A stretch of DNA of 64,000 nucleotides from Nepenthes gracilis (lineage: Eukaryota > Streptophyta > Magnoliopsida > Caryophyllales > Nepenthaceae): positions 10,790,308 through 10,854,307 of the forward strand of contig BSYO01000020.1 in the NCBI GenBank assembly GCA_033239525.1, in the 5' to 3' direction. Numbering within the stretch: the first letter of the stretch is position 1; each line of letters begins with the position of its first letter. Positions 47,466 to 60,793 of the stretch are shown here, one piece after another. The notes under the pieces were generated by a model, which was given only the letters and a program-made list of their open reading frames with translations, made no database searches and had not been told where the DNA came from. The position numbers and the translations under genes are program-made.

Positions 47466-49106
47466 TCAGCATAAACCAGGGATCACAATGGGGGAAGTTA
47501 CATGAGCCATATCCTCTTTGCTAAAGCAAATTACATCGTCCCTAATACTCGTCCTCGGCCTTTTGAAGCGCCTGGGCTCCAAGCTACTTTCCCGGCCGGC
47601 CGGGTTGACACCATGTTCACGACCCCCCGCCGCAACTCGGTTCATTGGGAGTTCCACTTCGGTTCGATCGCTACTCCGTGAGGATTGTCCTGTCTTTGCA
47701 GAAACGGCCGAGGTGCCCCTCTCGATTAGCTCTTCAATTTCCTCTCGCAAGACTTGCAGCCTCGCTTACATGACCCCGCAACGGTGGAAGTCGCAGAGAT
47801 TTTGACTGGTCCCCTCCTCTCGATTTTCGGGGCTTGGGCCACTTTACAAACTTCTCCGCTTGAATCTGCATTGGCACATTCGTGCGCGTGTCGCTTCAGG
47901 CCGGAGTCGGGATCGCGGCGCGCTCTACTCTCGGACGGCCGGCTCAAACTCCCGTGTTTCCGTCACAAACGGGGACTACGGAAGTCCCCGGCTTTCTCTT
48001 CATCTCTAATGGTCTCGGACGGTAGCTCTCATCCTTCTCTCGGACGCTTTGCTTCATTGGCCTCTTCACCGCTATGTAGGCCCTTGCATGCCTCCTCCCT
48101 CCTCGTGTGTGTGAGGGCCCTTATGGATGAGATGCTTAAAGAAAGCACCCTCCGGGCCGGATAGGAAAGCATTTAGCTTCACTCCGTCTCGGCGCCTTTT
48201 GAATTCGCTTCGCCTCGGCCACGAATCTCGCCAAGAATTCCCTTTAGGCTTTCCTGCACCTCGCGACACGCGAGTGAGATGCTGCCAGTCAAGCTCCGTT
48301 CTTCTACTAGAGGCGAACGTGATAAAAACGCCATTACGCGGGCTTCGCTGTGTGCTAATGGAGCTCAAGCGGGCATCCCGTAAAACCATACTCTCGCGTC
48401 CCCCTTCGGCGTCGGGGAAGCATTGGCACATGGTGGCCTCGTCCTAGTCCCCGGAGGCTCAGATCTCCCTAATGTGTTCGGGTGGTCCATGGGATCGGAC
48501 TCCCATCGTGCGCCTCGGGTTTGGCATTTTAAACTTTGAGAGCAGCGCCTCGTTCCTAACGTCCGTTGTGAACAGAGACCGGGGATACTTGTCTCATGCT
48601 CTCCCCAAAGACGCGATTCCAGACTTTCTCCAATTTCTCCTCCACGGGGTGGAGCCGTCGTCTCCTTGCGTTGAGGAGGTGCCTCGCCGTTAGGGTGGTG
48701 GCTTGCCTGCCTCGGGGTCCTTCTTGACCCCCGTGCATGCGCCTCTCGGGCGCGATTTTCTGATGTCCCCGAGATCGGGACCAAGACGATCCTCCGGGGC
48801 TCGAGATCTCGCCACTCTGAGGCCACCGGGTTCTTGGTGGCTCTTGCCGGGGCGCCCCGACCGCGCTCGCGCCTCCTCCTCCGTTTACGATGTTTTCGCT
48901 GAGCCCCCGGGAAGGCTCCTCGCTCTCTCGTCTTCCCTCGCAAAGAGCGAAGACGCCTTGGATATATCGGTCCATTTTGTCGCTAAGTCCTTTATGACTG
49001 GATCTGGATGGTTTTCGATACCCACACGGGGGTTTGGGGCATCCTCCTGCTGGTGTTGAGTAGTGGCCTGGGGTGGTGCGCTTGCCTGCGCTCTGGTGCT
49101 CACCAT
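47466..49106 (-). pseudogene. gag: Element H gag and gag-protease linker, frameshifted
   Basis: ATG at 49106 starts MVSTRAQASAPPQ. The capsid region runs through several frames. DPMDHPNTL and DARVWFYGMPA (about 48470-48370) match the retrotransposon-gag pattern DPxDHLxxF...GxARxWFxxLP. FASSRRTELDWQHLTRV and GAFFKHLIHKGP (48300-48120) continue it. The segment at 47750-47466 (REEIEELIERG, then ITFS-like CFSKEDM) is the linker to protease. A large Arg/Pro-rich part at 48940-48500 has no clear domain. The frame changes are indels, not stops by transition. Confidence 0.75.
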
Positions 49107-49185
49107 GTTATGATGCCTGGAAGTAAAAGCTGTGACGTGCGGTTAAACGTGATCTAAGAAGGTGAGAAGTTGACTTTTTGTCCTC

Positions 49186-49204
49186 TTCCCACAGACGGCG
49201 CCAA
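49186..49204 (-). promoter_or_regulatory. Element H primer binding site
   Basis: The minus strand reads TTGGCGCCGTCTGTGGGAA right after the LTR end CAACA. The first part (TGGCGCCGT) complements the 3' end of plant Asp tRNA, a primer known for Tat-type elements. The rest differs from that tRNA. Confidence 0.8.
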
Positions 49205-49984
49205 TGTTGCGTTTCGATCCGACCGCCGTACAAGGCTTGCATGCGCTGACGTCAAGTGGACGGAACCAATTGCAACATAAAGAGAGTGAGTTGTGGGTGA
49301 GTGAAAGGTGCGAGAGAAACGAGGATGGACGCACAGATTTTTACGTGGAAACCCCCCTTTAAAACGAAGGGAAAACCACGAGGCTGGAAGCCTGGAAATA
49401 TTCTTCACTATTTTGTCGTTGAGTACAAGAATACAAAGTTCAAAGTACAGGAAAAGTGCTTTGTTCCTCTCTTTTTCGCTCTTTCACTTGCTCGGAGACC
49501 CAATCCTCTTCTTCCCTGGGTGCGCATTTATAGCGTAGAAAGGTAACCGTTGGAAGTTTTCACACGGCCTACGGCACCTCTTTTGGGCCGCCCACCTACT
49601 CCCACGCCATGTCGGGCACGCTGTTTGGTGAGGAACGCCGCCATTGGCTCAATTGTAGCATTGTCGGCCTTGAGGTGACATGGTGTGTTCGAGATTGCCG
49701 ACAACCGGGCGTGTAAGGATTTACGACTCCTTGGTAACTCAGAAATGTACCGAGTTGGCACTCTCGGATAATAGAGGCAAGTCTCGTCCCCATTTGGCTC
49801 ACTTTGTAGTTTGATTGAGTCCGCGTACCCATTGGCTTTTCGGGCATTACGCGTGCTATTGAGTCCGCGTAGTTTAAAGAAAGCTCCCGTCGCTCAGACA
49901 CGTGATAGCTTGAGCCTCTCGGATCAAAAACGCTCGTCCGATCTCCACACTAATTCTAGGACCCCTGGGTAACGGATCCCAACA
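49205..49984 (-). mobile_element. Element H 5' LTR (780 bp)
   Basis: The minus strand starts TGTTGGG at 49984 and ends CGCAACA at 49205, giving 5-bp terminal inverted ends TGTTG/CAACA. It is GC-rich. It is duplicated at 40035-40814. It would contain the promoter for gag-pol transcription. Confidence 0.88.
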
Positions 49985-50212
49985 ATTCCTATAAATGTAA
50001 AAATAAATATTCCCTGAGAATATTATTCAAAATTAAATTTATAACTAAATAGAAGAATATCTATTCCCAGGGATTAAAAATTTTATTCCTACGTAATTTC
50101 CTTCAACCAAACATAGGGTTAGTATTTGTGCCGTTCAAATACTAGTGAAGATTTTTGCAATTTTTACATTTTAAACTTTAATTTTTAGCTATATATATAT
50201 ATATATAACCTT
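49985..50212. repeat. Right flank of H: fragment of a possible MITE
   Basis: It contains 'tattccc(t/a)g' words in both orientations (50018 and 50071) and ends 'caaccaaacatagggtt', wording common at the ends of small plant DNA transposons. Parts of it recur inside the mosaic at 39720-39945. H may have inserted into such an element, but no complete pair of ends is visible. Confidence 0.4.
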
Positions 50213-50235
50213 ATCGCAATCTTGCTGATTACTGA

Positions 50236-52368
50236 AGGAAAGAGAGTCATAGATGTGTGGAGAAAAAGAGAATGCCCCATATTGCCGTAGAAACTAAATT
50301 ACTAAGGCTTTTTTTTATTACTATTTGTTCTAACCCATGAGTCTTCGAAATTTCTTTGGTAGTTTAGATGCTAAAGGTTCATTAGTGTTGGACATTTTGA
50401 GACAGTAAAGTCAAGCCCATAAAAATATCAAAATATTTACGGTTCCATTAATAGGGAAAAAATTCAATAAGGATTTTGATAAGAGTTGCTTGTTGAAAGT
50501 AAATGATTAAGGATTAGTGTATTTATACTATCTAGTCTAAGCTAACTTTCAATAATGGATTTATTTGACTGGCATGAAAAGTTCGAATGATTTTATTTAA
50601 GAACTATTAGATTTTTAAGGTTTTCCTTTATTATCATTTCTTATGTCACTTTATTTTCTACACTAAGTTAATTATTAATATTGGTAATGTTGCATGTGTA
50701 GGATCATCGTCTTATATTTGTAGCATCTAAAAATAAATAATATTTATGTATATTGAATATTTGTGTAGTTTATACTTTTTTGTTATTAAAGGGTCTAAAT
50801 TATAGTCAATTTAGACTACCAAATTTTTGTATGGGTATGGCGTTGAGTTATTCATTGTTGATTCCTTCCTACTATGATGGAAATAACTACACCTATTAAA
50901 AACATTTACATGTGAATGTTTCTTAAATTACTTGTTGAATGGGTTTGGCTGTGGGTGGAGAGATGGTGGTCTCCTCCCACAAAAACCAAAAATCTGATTG
51001 CTTCTCATAAAGATCTAGCCATTTAGCTCAATGAGAGAGCTAAGTGGCTTTGTTTGAAATAGCAAAGGAATTCATACAATCCTTATGGAAATTTCTCCAA
51101 TTGAGTTTGAGCATGTCTTATGTATGAGCTTGGTAATGTATGGATCTTGATCAAATTTTAATTAAAGAATCGGCTATATCTATCCAAACCTATTCTACAA
51201 AAGAAAAAAAAAAAATCTATCACCCTTAAAATTACAAAAGAAAAATATTGTGATGTAATAAGTCTACAAACAATGAGAAAATTGCTTTCTTTACCAAACA
51301 ATTTAAAATTTTTTTAAAGAGCAATAAAAATTTCAAGAAAAATATATGGCATTCCATGTTATAAATGTCAAGGGTTTGGACACATTAGAACTAAATATCA
51401 TACTTTAAATTAATAAGGACAAAGTCTTATGTACCGCCATTTTTTGTGAAGAGGATGAGAAGAGGGATAGTGAACCCTTAATTTTTGAAAAGTGCTCTAA
51501 TTATATGGCCTTTTTGTCTCTTGTTATAAGTGATAAAAAGAATGTCATAAGATAGGATAAGGAGTCCGATAATTCTAATCATTTACAATCTAAATCAGAA
51601 AATAGTTTGTATAGTTTGTAAAAGGCTTTTAGTGGATATCATGATAGCCTTGCAACCAATTAAATGAACAAGACTTTTTTAGAAAGGTTGAAGAATTGGA
51701 ATGTAAAAAGAAAATTTTGAAAGATGGTTTAAATAAAAGAAATGATGAATATCTTTCTCATAAGGATAAGATGAATTCTTTAAAATTAAACCATAAAAGT
51801 CCATTGCCCAAATATTAATATTATTGAAAAGTTTTAAAAAAACTTGATCATATACTTAGTCTCGATAAGATGACCGATAATAAGAAATGGCTTAGTTTTT
51901 AAGAGCATAGTTCTCAAGTGACCCATCCATAAGAATTATCTTTTTACCAATGGTCAAAAGTAGCAAAGAGAATGAGGTGGATACTACAATGTTTCAAGAG
52001 AAGAAGCCTAAGAAAGCTTCTCCTAAGTGTCAGCCCAAGAGTTCAATGATTAAGGCCATCTCCAATGAAAAGTTTATTGCCACGTGTTAGATGTGATAAT
52101 GTTTGGCACATTCACCCAAACTCTTTTGGGCCTACATGGAGGCACCATCCCTTAGCCAAGTAAAGCACCTAAGTCTTTTACCTATATTAGACCGTGACTT
52201 ACCTGTGGTGTCTTTGGCGACATTAGTCCTTTTCCCTCAACTTATATATGGTAAACCTAGACATAAATTGAATGTGAGGATTTGGGCAAGTAAAAGCAAC
52301 CGAAAGAAAGTTCATCTTAAGCTAATCATAAGAGGATGTCAAAGAAGCAAGAGCATGGACTTAGGAAA
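50236..52368 (+). pseudogene. Copia-type gag remnant E2
   Basis: A second copy of E1. YGIPCYKCQGFGHIRTKY at 51345-51398 is a CCHC knuckle with its last Cys changed to Tyr. A further degenerate knuckle-like phrase (CDNVWHIHPN) lies near 52093-52125. Between them are Lys/Glu-rich stretches (51690-51800). The sequence ends where LTR-like sequence G begins (52369). Differences from E1 come as replaced blocks of 5-30 bp as well as single changes. Confidence 0.6.
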
Positions 52369-54563
52369 TGTCACATCCCGTATTCTTATATTCATCTTAA
52401 TCTTAGGAAATGTGTACTTAACTTAATAATTTGTAAATCATAACAAATAATAATATATAGGATTCAAAATAATACCAATTATTAATGGCTATAATATTTA
52501 TTCAATAATAATATTAACACAACTTATGATAAGGAAAGATACCAATTAAAATGCCAAACTCATCTTATAAAAACTATATCGAAACTTATAAGATAATCAT
52601 AAGAGATTTGCGAATATCTTTCTAAACTACCAATACTAAAATTTACATTTATGAGATACTTATAAATTTATAAATTCTTACATCATAACTTAACTAAACT
52701 AGTTATATCATTACTGATTACCGCATACTTAATAATTATTCTTTACTTTTGTTTATTAGGCTTGAACTCCGGCAAAAAATCTGAAGGAAAAGAAAATAAC
52801 AAGAGAGTGAGCCAAATACTCAGTAAGAATATAATAGTTAAGGACATAAATATTTATCTTTATAATAATTCATAATGAGGAATATGGATCATGATACATG
52901 TAAATATAAATAAATAAATATATATATATATATATATATATATTTAGAACATTTTTATATTGCAATTGACTTTTCCTTTTTTTTTGTACTTAATTCTTTT
53001 ATTTGCCAACATAATCTTACCTTACATATTTTAAAAAATCAGGGCTATTAGGCCTTACTAACTGACAGAGTATTTGATCGATATTTGCATTGTATTCGCT
53101 CTATACAATCAAAGGCTAAAATCGCATAACATAGCGATACTTTTTTCCTTATTTACATTTCAAAGATTGGGTGGATTGTGTTCACTCCACACAAATTAAA
53201 AGGCTTATCTTCCTTATTTAGATCCCAAAAATAAGATAGTACTACCTATTATCTTCGGTAGACAGGGCCGAAATTGCACATCGATATTTATTCAAACAAT
53301 AATCTACATTAAAATATCTTAAGGTATATTAGAGAATACTATTCGCTGAAAAAAATCATTAGTTCAATTTCTTTACTTCTTACAATTTCGTAGAGGAAGC
53401 ATTTATTCATAATATTGTTTCTTCTTTTTAATTTTTTCATCTCAGAAAAAATTCATATTTTCTTAGTATCATATTAGCTTCTACTCATACATAACTTATC
53501 ATATATTTTCATAACAAAATCACGATAAAGTATATCTTATCAATACATAACATAAGTTCTAACATATATTAGACTTACTTTTAGACAGCATATTATTCGA
53601 TTCCCGATTCATAAATTCCATAATTTACCAAGTCACTAATTAATTCGATTCAATTTTATTTCTTTAACCAATTTGATCACAAATCCAGTTTACGAATCGG
53701 TTTGGCTTTTCATAATATTTCACTGGTTATATCATATGAGTCGGTTCACCATTATCAATATAATAAGTGACTGGTTCATTTATCAAATTAGCTAGTTCTT
53801 TAAAAATCGGTTTATTAAATATCTTTAACATACGATCTTATAATGACCAGTTGATTTATATGATGTATCGCTTGATTAATAATTTAACATACCATATATA
53901 ATCGGTTTATTATTTATTTCATAGCTAATTCACATTAAATTAGCAAAATAAGCAATTAGGTGCTATAGGTCGATCCAGACTAACACTTTGATTGGTTTGA
54001 GGAACTGGTTTAGGGTCATTTACTTTTGAGACTATAATATTACTATAATAAGGATGTTTCATCTATTTTGGTGGTTAGTTTAGGGTCGGTTTAGTAGCTG
54101 GTTGAGGCAACCCAGATTTTGTCATCAACAAGGTGGTGTTCTAGCTAATCTAGTGGCCGACTTAGGGCCAATTCAATGGCTAATTCTGGTCAAATTTTAC
54201 ATGTTGTTACTTTAGTATTATCTTAACATTCTTAAGTTTGTTCAGGTGCCAATTGGACCGGTTTAAGTGCCGGTCTAACTCAATTTCATAGTAGCAATTT
54301 TTTTAGCATCAGCAAAATACTTAGGCTGATTCTGTCATGGATTTCAAAGGTCCGGTTCAGTGGCCATTTAAGGTATTTTTGAAAATTATTTTACATGGTG
54401 ATAGATCAACCCTAATACTAAATAATATAATTAGGTTGGCTGTTGGTTCAATCGGTTCATGGCCAGTTTAGTCCACCAAAATGGACTGCTAGATTTGAAT
54501 TAGTATCAGTAAGGATGCAGTGGTGAGTTTTGCTATTCATTTGGGGATTCAGTTTGGTGGTAC
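52369..54563 (-). mobile_element. LTR-like sequence G, left part
   Basis: It begins TGTCACATCCCG on the + strand, i.e. an LTR end on the minus strand. The block at 53045-53215 ('gtgttcactccacac', 'aggccttacta') lies at the same distance from the end as its counterpart in D's LTR (34010-34100), and in the same orientation. A splice-like and GA-type arrangement is at 52755-52815. From 53650 on there are many 'ccggtttagtggc'/'ggttcatt' words resembling a decayed minisatellite. Element F interrupts it at 54564. GGAAA at 52364-52368 would be one target duplication copy. Confidence 0.5.
54559..54563. repeat. Left target site duplication of element F (GGTAC)
   Basis: GGTAC here and GGTTC at 63034-63038, directly outside the two LTRs of F, differ by one base. 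Confidence 0.65.
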
Positions 54564-56660
54564 TGTCACGACCCATGAATATAATATACGCAGATCAAAA
54601 ATAAAATCGATAATAATATTTTTATCAAAAACCCGAGTATGATAGTCACGCACATACAGGATCCAACATAATAAAATTCGTACAAAATCTCATCGAAGAT
54701 AAATCCGGACAAATATAATACATAACCTGCTATCTACATATAGTAGGGGAGGTATCCAAATATATAATTCTAATATTTTTCATACAAAGATCAGGGTTAT
54801 CATCCGACCATAAAATATAACCATAGTACATTCTCGAGATCAGAAATATAACTAATATGAACATCTCTATTCACCGAAAGATCTGCCACATCAACTAACG
54901 TCCAAACTCCTATAAGTATATCCAAGTCACTAGTCCGAAGGGATAAAATATGAAAATGCGTGTTTAGAACTCAGCAAGTATCATACATATATATAAATAG
55001 TGTATATAAATCCGATAAAATGGATAATACATTACAACCATGTAAAACATAAAACACAAGATCCATAAAATTCTTAAAAATCGAGAAGATGTCTCATACT
55101 AAATCGTCGTGTGTATCAAACAATCCATTCAGAACATAATCGTATTAAATAATGATTTGGTCAAATATCATAAACGATATCATATTATATGATCCGAGGT
55201 CACATAGGCCACAATCGTTACGCCATCCATATGGGACACATACTATCATCCGAATCTAAATCTCATAATGCAGAAATTGAGAGAAGATCGCCGGAACTAA
55301 AATATAAATCAAAACACGTTTCGAATTTATCACATATTTATACGTACGAAACATTCCTATCATCCAACTGTGGACTAATCGGTGTATTTCAAAATTATCC
55401 CCCACCCAAATACATACAGAATTATAAAATATATACGAAAATCAGAGAACCAAAGACAAATAATGCCAACTTGAGGAAGGGTTACCATCGTCCGATAACC
55501 ACGGCTATATTGGCTGTAATTTAAGCCAGTAGTTTAATACTCGGCTACGATTTAGGCCAATAGTTCAAGGCTATCCATGTATTCTGTCTCCCATAGATTA
55601 TGAACTTGCTCACTATATTTTACCACCCGTGATTTTGAATGCAACCTCAAGTTTTAGTTATATATATTAGGATGTTCGAATATATTATTTTTTCAACAGT
55701 TCTTTACATTGATTCTCATTTAAATATACAGTGGGGTAAGTCAGCTACTAAACGTCTCAACCTTCCTGCAGGCGGAAGGAGGCCACAACATATATGTCCC
55801 TGTTAGGAGCGATACTAACATCTCATACCTCGGATCACATATAACGACCCATCGAGTCTCGGACCACCATGGTCCCTAGTGACCCCGCCCTTGACAGTAT
55901 ACATGATTAATGAAATGCCTGGTTCATGATTTTACAACATACGGATACACAAATATATATATATACCATCCGGGTGTCCGAAAACCCTCCAAATCATAAA
56001 TTTTCATGTAAAATCATCGCACGACCAAAAAAAGTATACATGCATGTACATAATTAATAAACTTAGGATATGCAAAAATATATGTATATTAGTAAAATTT
56101 TTAACGGTAGTCAAAATATATCAGAAATTAAATCAAATCAAGGATAGGGTTAGAGGATACTTGCCTCGACTTTATAATCTACAAATCTAAAAAAAAAGAT
56201 GTCCCGAAACACCCAATTGGGCCTTTCACTCTCCTGCGTCACGCACCCCCCGCACGCATAGCCCTCTCTCTCCTCTGCGCACGGCCACCACACCGCTACC
56301 ATTGCTGCCGCCGCTCCACAACTGCGTCGCCTCATGTGGTCGTCACCGGCCTCACTCAGCCGGCGCCAGTGCCATTGCACAACCACCTCTGCTCTCCTCG
56401 CGCGACTTCACCTCCGATCTCCTCATCCCGCGACCACCACGAGCCGCTGACGACCACCAGCCCACCGCCATCACCGCTGATCCCTTCTCTTCTCTCCTCT
56501 CCCTTCTCCTATATTTTATATATTCTATATTATTATTATATTTTATATTTTTCTTTTTATTTTATTCTAAAATTCAAATCGGTTTCTGAACAATAATACG
56601 TGAAATATCCAAAATTATAATAAATATTAAAATACTCCAAACGAGATCTAGGATATTACA
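54564..56660 (-). mobile_element. Element F 3' LTR (2097 bp)
   Basis: The minus strand starts TGTAATATCC at 56660, next to a purine tract, and ends GGGTCGTGACA at 54564. It is repeated at 60794-63033 with many substitutions. A pyrimidine-rich, GC-richer section (56220-56515) is the GA-rich leader on the sense strand. The Pro/His-rich + strand frames there (56302-56596) are antisense to it and not supported as genes. Confidence 0.85.
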
Positions 56661-56676
56661 CTCTCCCCTCCTTACA
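56661..56676 (-). promoter_or_regulatory. Element F polypurine tract
   Basis: The minus strand reads AAGGAGGGGAGAG immediately before the LTR start. Confidence 0.85.
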
Positions 56677-59600
56677 AAAAATTCATCTTCAAAATTTATG
56701 CATATCAATCCTTGAATAAATAAGGACAATTCTTCCGAATTTAACCTCAATCAAAAGATTCCTCCAAGAATTTGATCCACAACACTTGATCATTCTATCC
56801 CAACTTCGGAATCGAAATCCCAACATATGATAAATTCTCGCTAATTTCCAACGACTCAAACTGAATCACGTGGGACGGATCATATACAAATTTTTCTCAA
56901 CCGAAAGACTTTCCAAAATATCATAACCAAAAGGGTTGTCTTATTTCTCAATACTTGATCCCTTCTGTCTCAAAAACCTGAGCCGAAATCCCAACATAAA
57001 ATATCACCTCAAAATCAGCAATAATTCATACTCGATCACATGCGAAAGATCAACCATATATTTTTCGACATACATATACAAAACACATCATACTGATTCC
57101 ACCAAACTCGAGCAGCGCCAATCTGTTGGCCACCTCTCCAATTCGCTATAAAACCTCAAAAGGCCAATCGAACCTCAACCTCAATCTATCATTTGCCCCT
57201 GAAACTTAAAATTCTTTTTTTCATGACACTTTCAAAAATATCTGATCACTCTTCTCAATCATTCAATCAAGTTGCGAATCCGATCTCTTACTTCAATCCT
57301 CAAATCAAATTTTCTAACAAATAACTGTGAATCCACACACTTTTACTGCACAACTATGATCAATCGCCTGCTTCTGATCGTAATCAAGGGCTTTAAAATT
57401 AGAATACCTTGCAATCTCCTCATCTCGATAATATGTCAACAGCCAAACTCAGGAATGATATTCTAATCAGCAAGCAAAGAGTCGACTTCATCAACTTATT
57501 CATCATTATCCAAGATGCCACCAAATTCCTTGCTGTCCAACGCAGACCAAAAATAAAATCTTGAAAACTTCTTATTCTTGGCTTCTTCCTTCAAGTACGA
57601 GACACATGAACAACTCGCCACTCTACTAAGAGGAGAATCTTCGGATTCCTTATGAACTTAGACCTCTCCAACTCCACAAAAGCTGCTGACAACCTCAACC
57701 TCCCCCTGAGCTTTCATCCATCAATCGAGGCTCTGCTTGATCGTGTCCAATTTCATGATGGCTTGACCAAAAATGACTTCATCTCTGATCTTCACCAGAG
57801 ATTCTCTCGCAAATAGGAGCTTGCTTCGGATCCGAATCCTGGTAGGGATTATTCACCGATAACTTTATACCTTTTCCACTCAAAACGAAGACAGAAGACA
57901 TTAAATTCCTAATGCAACTCTGATCTTGAATAGTATACGCATAGGTTGAGAATGGATCCACCTACCTATCACTTTGTCGGAAAAAATCTCCTTCTATCCC
58001 ATGATATTTCAGACTGATCCAATCGAAGTCGCCACTTCTCCCAAAATCACAGGACTCAACAAAACTTTCACATAATCAAAGTCCTTAAATCGGATTTCAA
58101 ATCAAATTCTCTACCTAAAAATCCAAATTGAATCATACAACTAAGGGCTACGGACCCACATGCTTCCGCTATACTACTTTGATTGATCACCTGACTGTGA
58201 ATTATCGCCGTAATAAATTTTAACCCGGTGCTCAGATTTCTAATACAAACCTACGTCGAAATTTGGTATAAAATTAGATCACAATCGAAACCTCAAAATT
58301 GGAATATCCTACAACCTCATTATCTCGTTAGCATACCGATGAGCCAACTTTTCATCCGAATATATCATTCGAATTGGTAATAAATAGTCCAACCTCGATT
58401 GCAAATCCACAATTATCCTAAGCGCATCCATATTTCTGATCGTCCTTCGCAATCCCAAAGTAAAATTTATGAAGGCTGCTTATACTCCGCTTTCTCTTAT
58501 GAATATGGAGCATATCAAATCCGAAGGCTTCCGACCTAAAATATCACCAATAATATTCTCCTTCTTGGCTGATACCAAAACTCATTATCACAACTCCTAA
58601 GCGACCCACCCACTAACACTACCATATGATTAACTCCTTTTTACGAAATAATTTCTTCAAACTCCTATGATCAATCGATATAACAATTCTCTCTCTATGC
58701 AATAACACCTCTAAATCCTAAAAGAAAAAACCTCAACTGCTAGCTCCAAGCCATAAGTAGAGCAATTCTGATCATAGACTTTTAACTGCCGAACCTATAG
58801 GCAACCACTTGAATAAGCTGCATCAAAATACAACCTCAAATCTTCCTCGGAACTATCACAACTTACCACAGATTAACTTGATCCATCAGAGATCGACCAA
58901 ATCGATATTGTCGATAATCTACCATTTATTTCTAGAAAGTTCCCCTTACAATTCCAACGAATACCAATCACTTCTAAGCCAAACGTTCCACGAAAGCTAT
59001 AATTCTCGAAGAATCCTCAGTAAATCGCTTAACAGATTCAACCAGAGTTAAGAAATTACGCACCTTTGCGACAAACAACAGCCTTTCCTAACTAGCCACC
59101 ACTTCAATCTTCTGCAAACCTACAAATATGCTATCGAAGAAACAACACACCGGAAATAACCCTACTTCTAACCAAACTCGCATCTCCTCAGTTGGGCAAA
59201 CCACAAACTATCATTTGCAGCTAAGACACAATCCTCAAATGAACCTCATGTCTCACATAAATTTTCACGAACAAATTAAAACATCATTAATGAATACATC
59301 ACAAATAGACCCAAACACAACCGAAAGATCCGATTTAAAAGATTCATAAAAGACGCCAACACAATCACAAACCCAAAGCACTACCGAAGCTCGCAACGAC
59401 CGTACCTTGATCTTTAAGGTTATCTTCGGCACAAACTTCTGATCATCTTAATTGACAATACTCCAAATACAGATCGATTTTAGAAAATATCGAGCCTTAA
59501 CCAATGATCAAACAACTCACCTATCAATTTTCAACATTCGCTTATCAAATGATTCATTTTTCAAATGAATTAAATTTTTAAAAATTCTTAGATAATCTCA

Positions 59601-60775
59601 TCGATTCATCTTACTCATTCCAAAGGCACTGAAGCACTTCTGGCAAAGCACTCGGCCAATGCCTCATCAATTCTATGCAGGGTCCTTGAAATCGATGTCA
59701 CTCCTGACACAACTTTAATAACAACCTCAACTATTGATTAAAAGACAATTCAGGCTAATCCACTCCTCTAAGAAATAATCTCGAATTACCATACAATCAG
59801 AAAACCCTTTATGATCACATAACGATTCCCAGATGTTGCCACATATACCAAATAAACTCGACATATATTCCCATCAATTAATTTATAGGCACAATGATAT
59901 CAATTTTATCACCTCTTGATCAGCTCTTTCTTATATTCAAAAATTACAACCCAAACTATAATTTAGAATATTATTACCGAACAATCTATACTAGTATGGC
60001 GACTCGCCAACTAAATCACTCCCAATATCACATTAAAGATCGGCACATTAAATAAAATCAGATCAGTCAATTATTTATATCTGCAGACCCAGATTAGATA
60101 TTAGAGTCCACAATCTTAACAGATCAAAGGTTTACCTATCAAGGGTAAACTCCTCTAGGCTCATTTTAGAAATTTGAGAAGTATATAACATTTACATACA
60201 ATCTCAGAGGCCACAGACTGAACTTTAATCGAATAACCGAAAACCTCAAGCACTTTCTCAACTAAATTCACTTTCCTTATTATCTCAAATTCTAAACGGA
60301 GAGTGACTTCAAAAAATTGCCTCCACCAAATATCATAAGAAGTAGAATGCAGTACTGAGAAGCCCATCACTGGCTTGCCTCACTCTCCAACTCATGCGCA
60401 ATAGACCAAGATTTATCTGAACAATTAAAAACTTTAAACACGTCCTTTACTTTTTGAAACTCAATTTAAGTCTTAATTGGATCAAACATCTTAAAAATTT
60501 TTCAAACTGGCTCATTTTTAATCATTCAAAGGCGCTCCATCTTGCCCCTAACAAACCACCCTTCACATAAGAACTAAACTCTCATCCGACTACTTGATCG
60601 AATCACGCATTATGCCGCTCATGCGACTCATCACAGCCAATTAATCTACTTCCGAGTTGAACCTAAACCTTTCACGACCTAAAATTCCATACTTCATCAT
60701 AAACTGTACTTATCGTGCTAAATATTTGATCAATTTCTTACCCAAGATGACCCAAAATATCCCTCCTTATGACCT
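56677..60775 (-). pseudogene. Element F internal region: decayed gypsy gag-pol
   Basis: On the minus strand, pieces occur in correct pol order. FGF...SFMN near 59370 corresponds to FGLTNAPASFMN of RT, and a clipped FIDD-like phrase is near 59290. The integrase C-terminus is at 57175-57050 (PFEVL, RIGEVANRLAL, then a Cys-containing version of FHVSMLRKY). PSHVIQFES (56873-56850) matches the PSHVIxxE end of Tekay-type pol. The part at 59900-60600 should be gag but shows nothing I can name. Stops and indels are everywhere, so the copy is old. Confidence 0.65.
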
Positions 60776-60793
60776 TTTCTCTAATATTACCTC
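60776..60793 (-). promoter_or_regulatory. Element F degenerate primer binding site
   Basis: After the LTR end, the minus strand reads AGGTAATATTAGAG, recognisable as an altered TGGTATCAGAG. Confidence 0.5.

Noticed and set aside
52103..52426. 107-residue + strand frame
   Set aside because: It spans the end of copia remnant E2 and the start of LTR-like G, so it cannot be one protein; no domain seen.
56302..56596. Pro/His-rich + strand frame, with a similar one at 62472-62864
   Set aside because: Antisense to the GA-rich leader of F's LTRs; present in both LTRs with different frames, so not a conserved gene.
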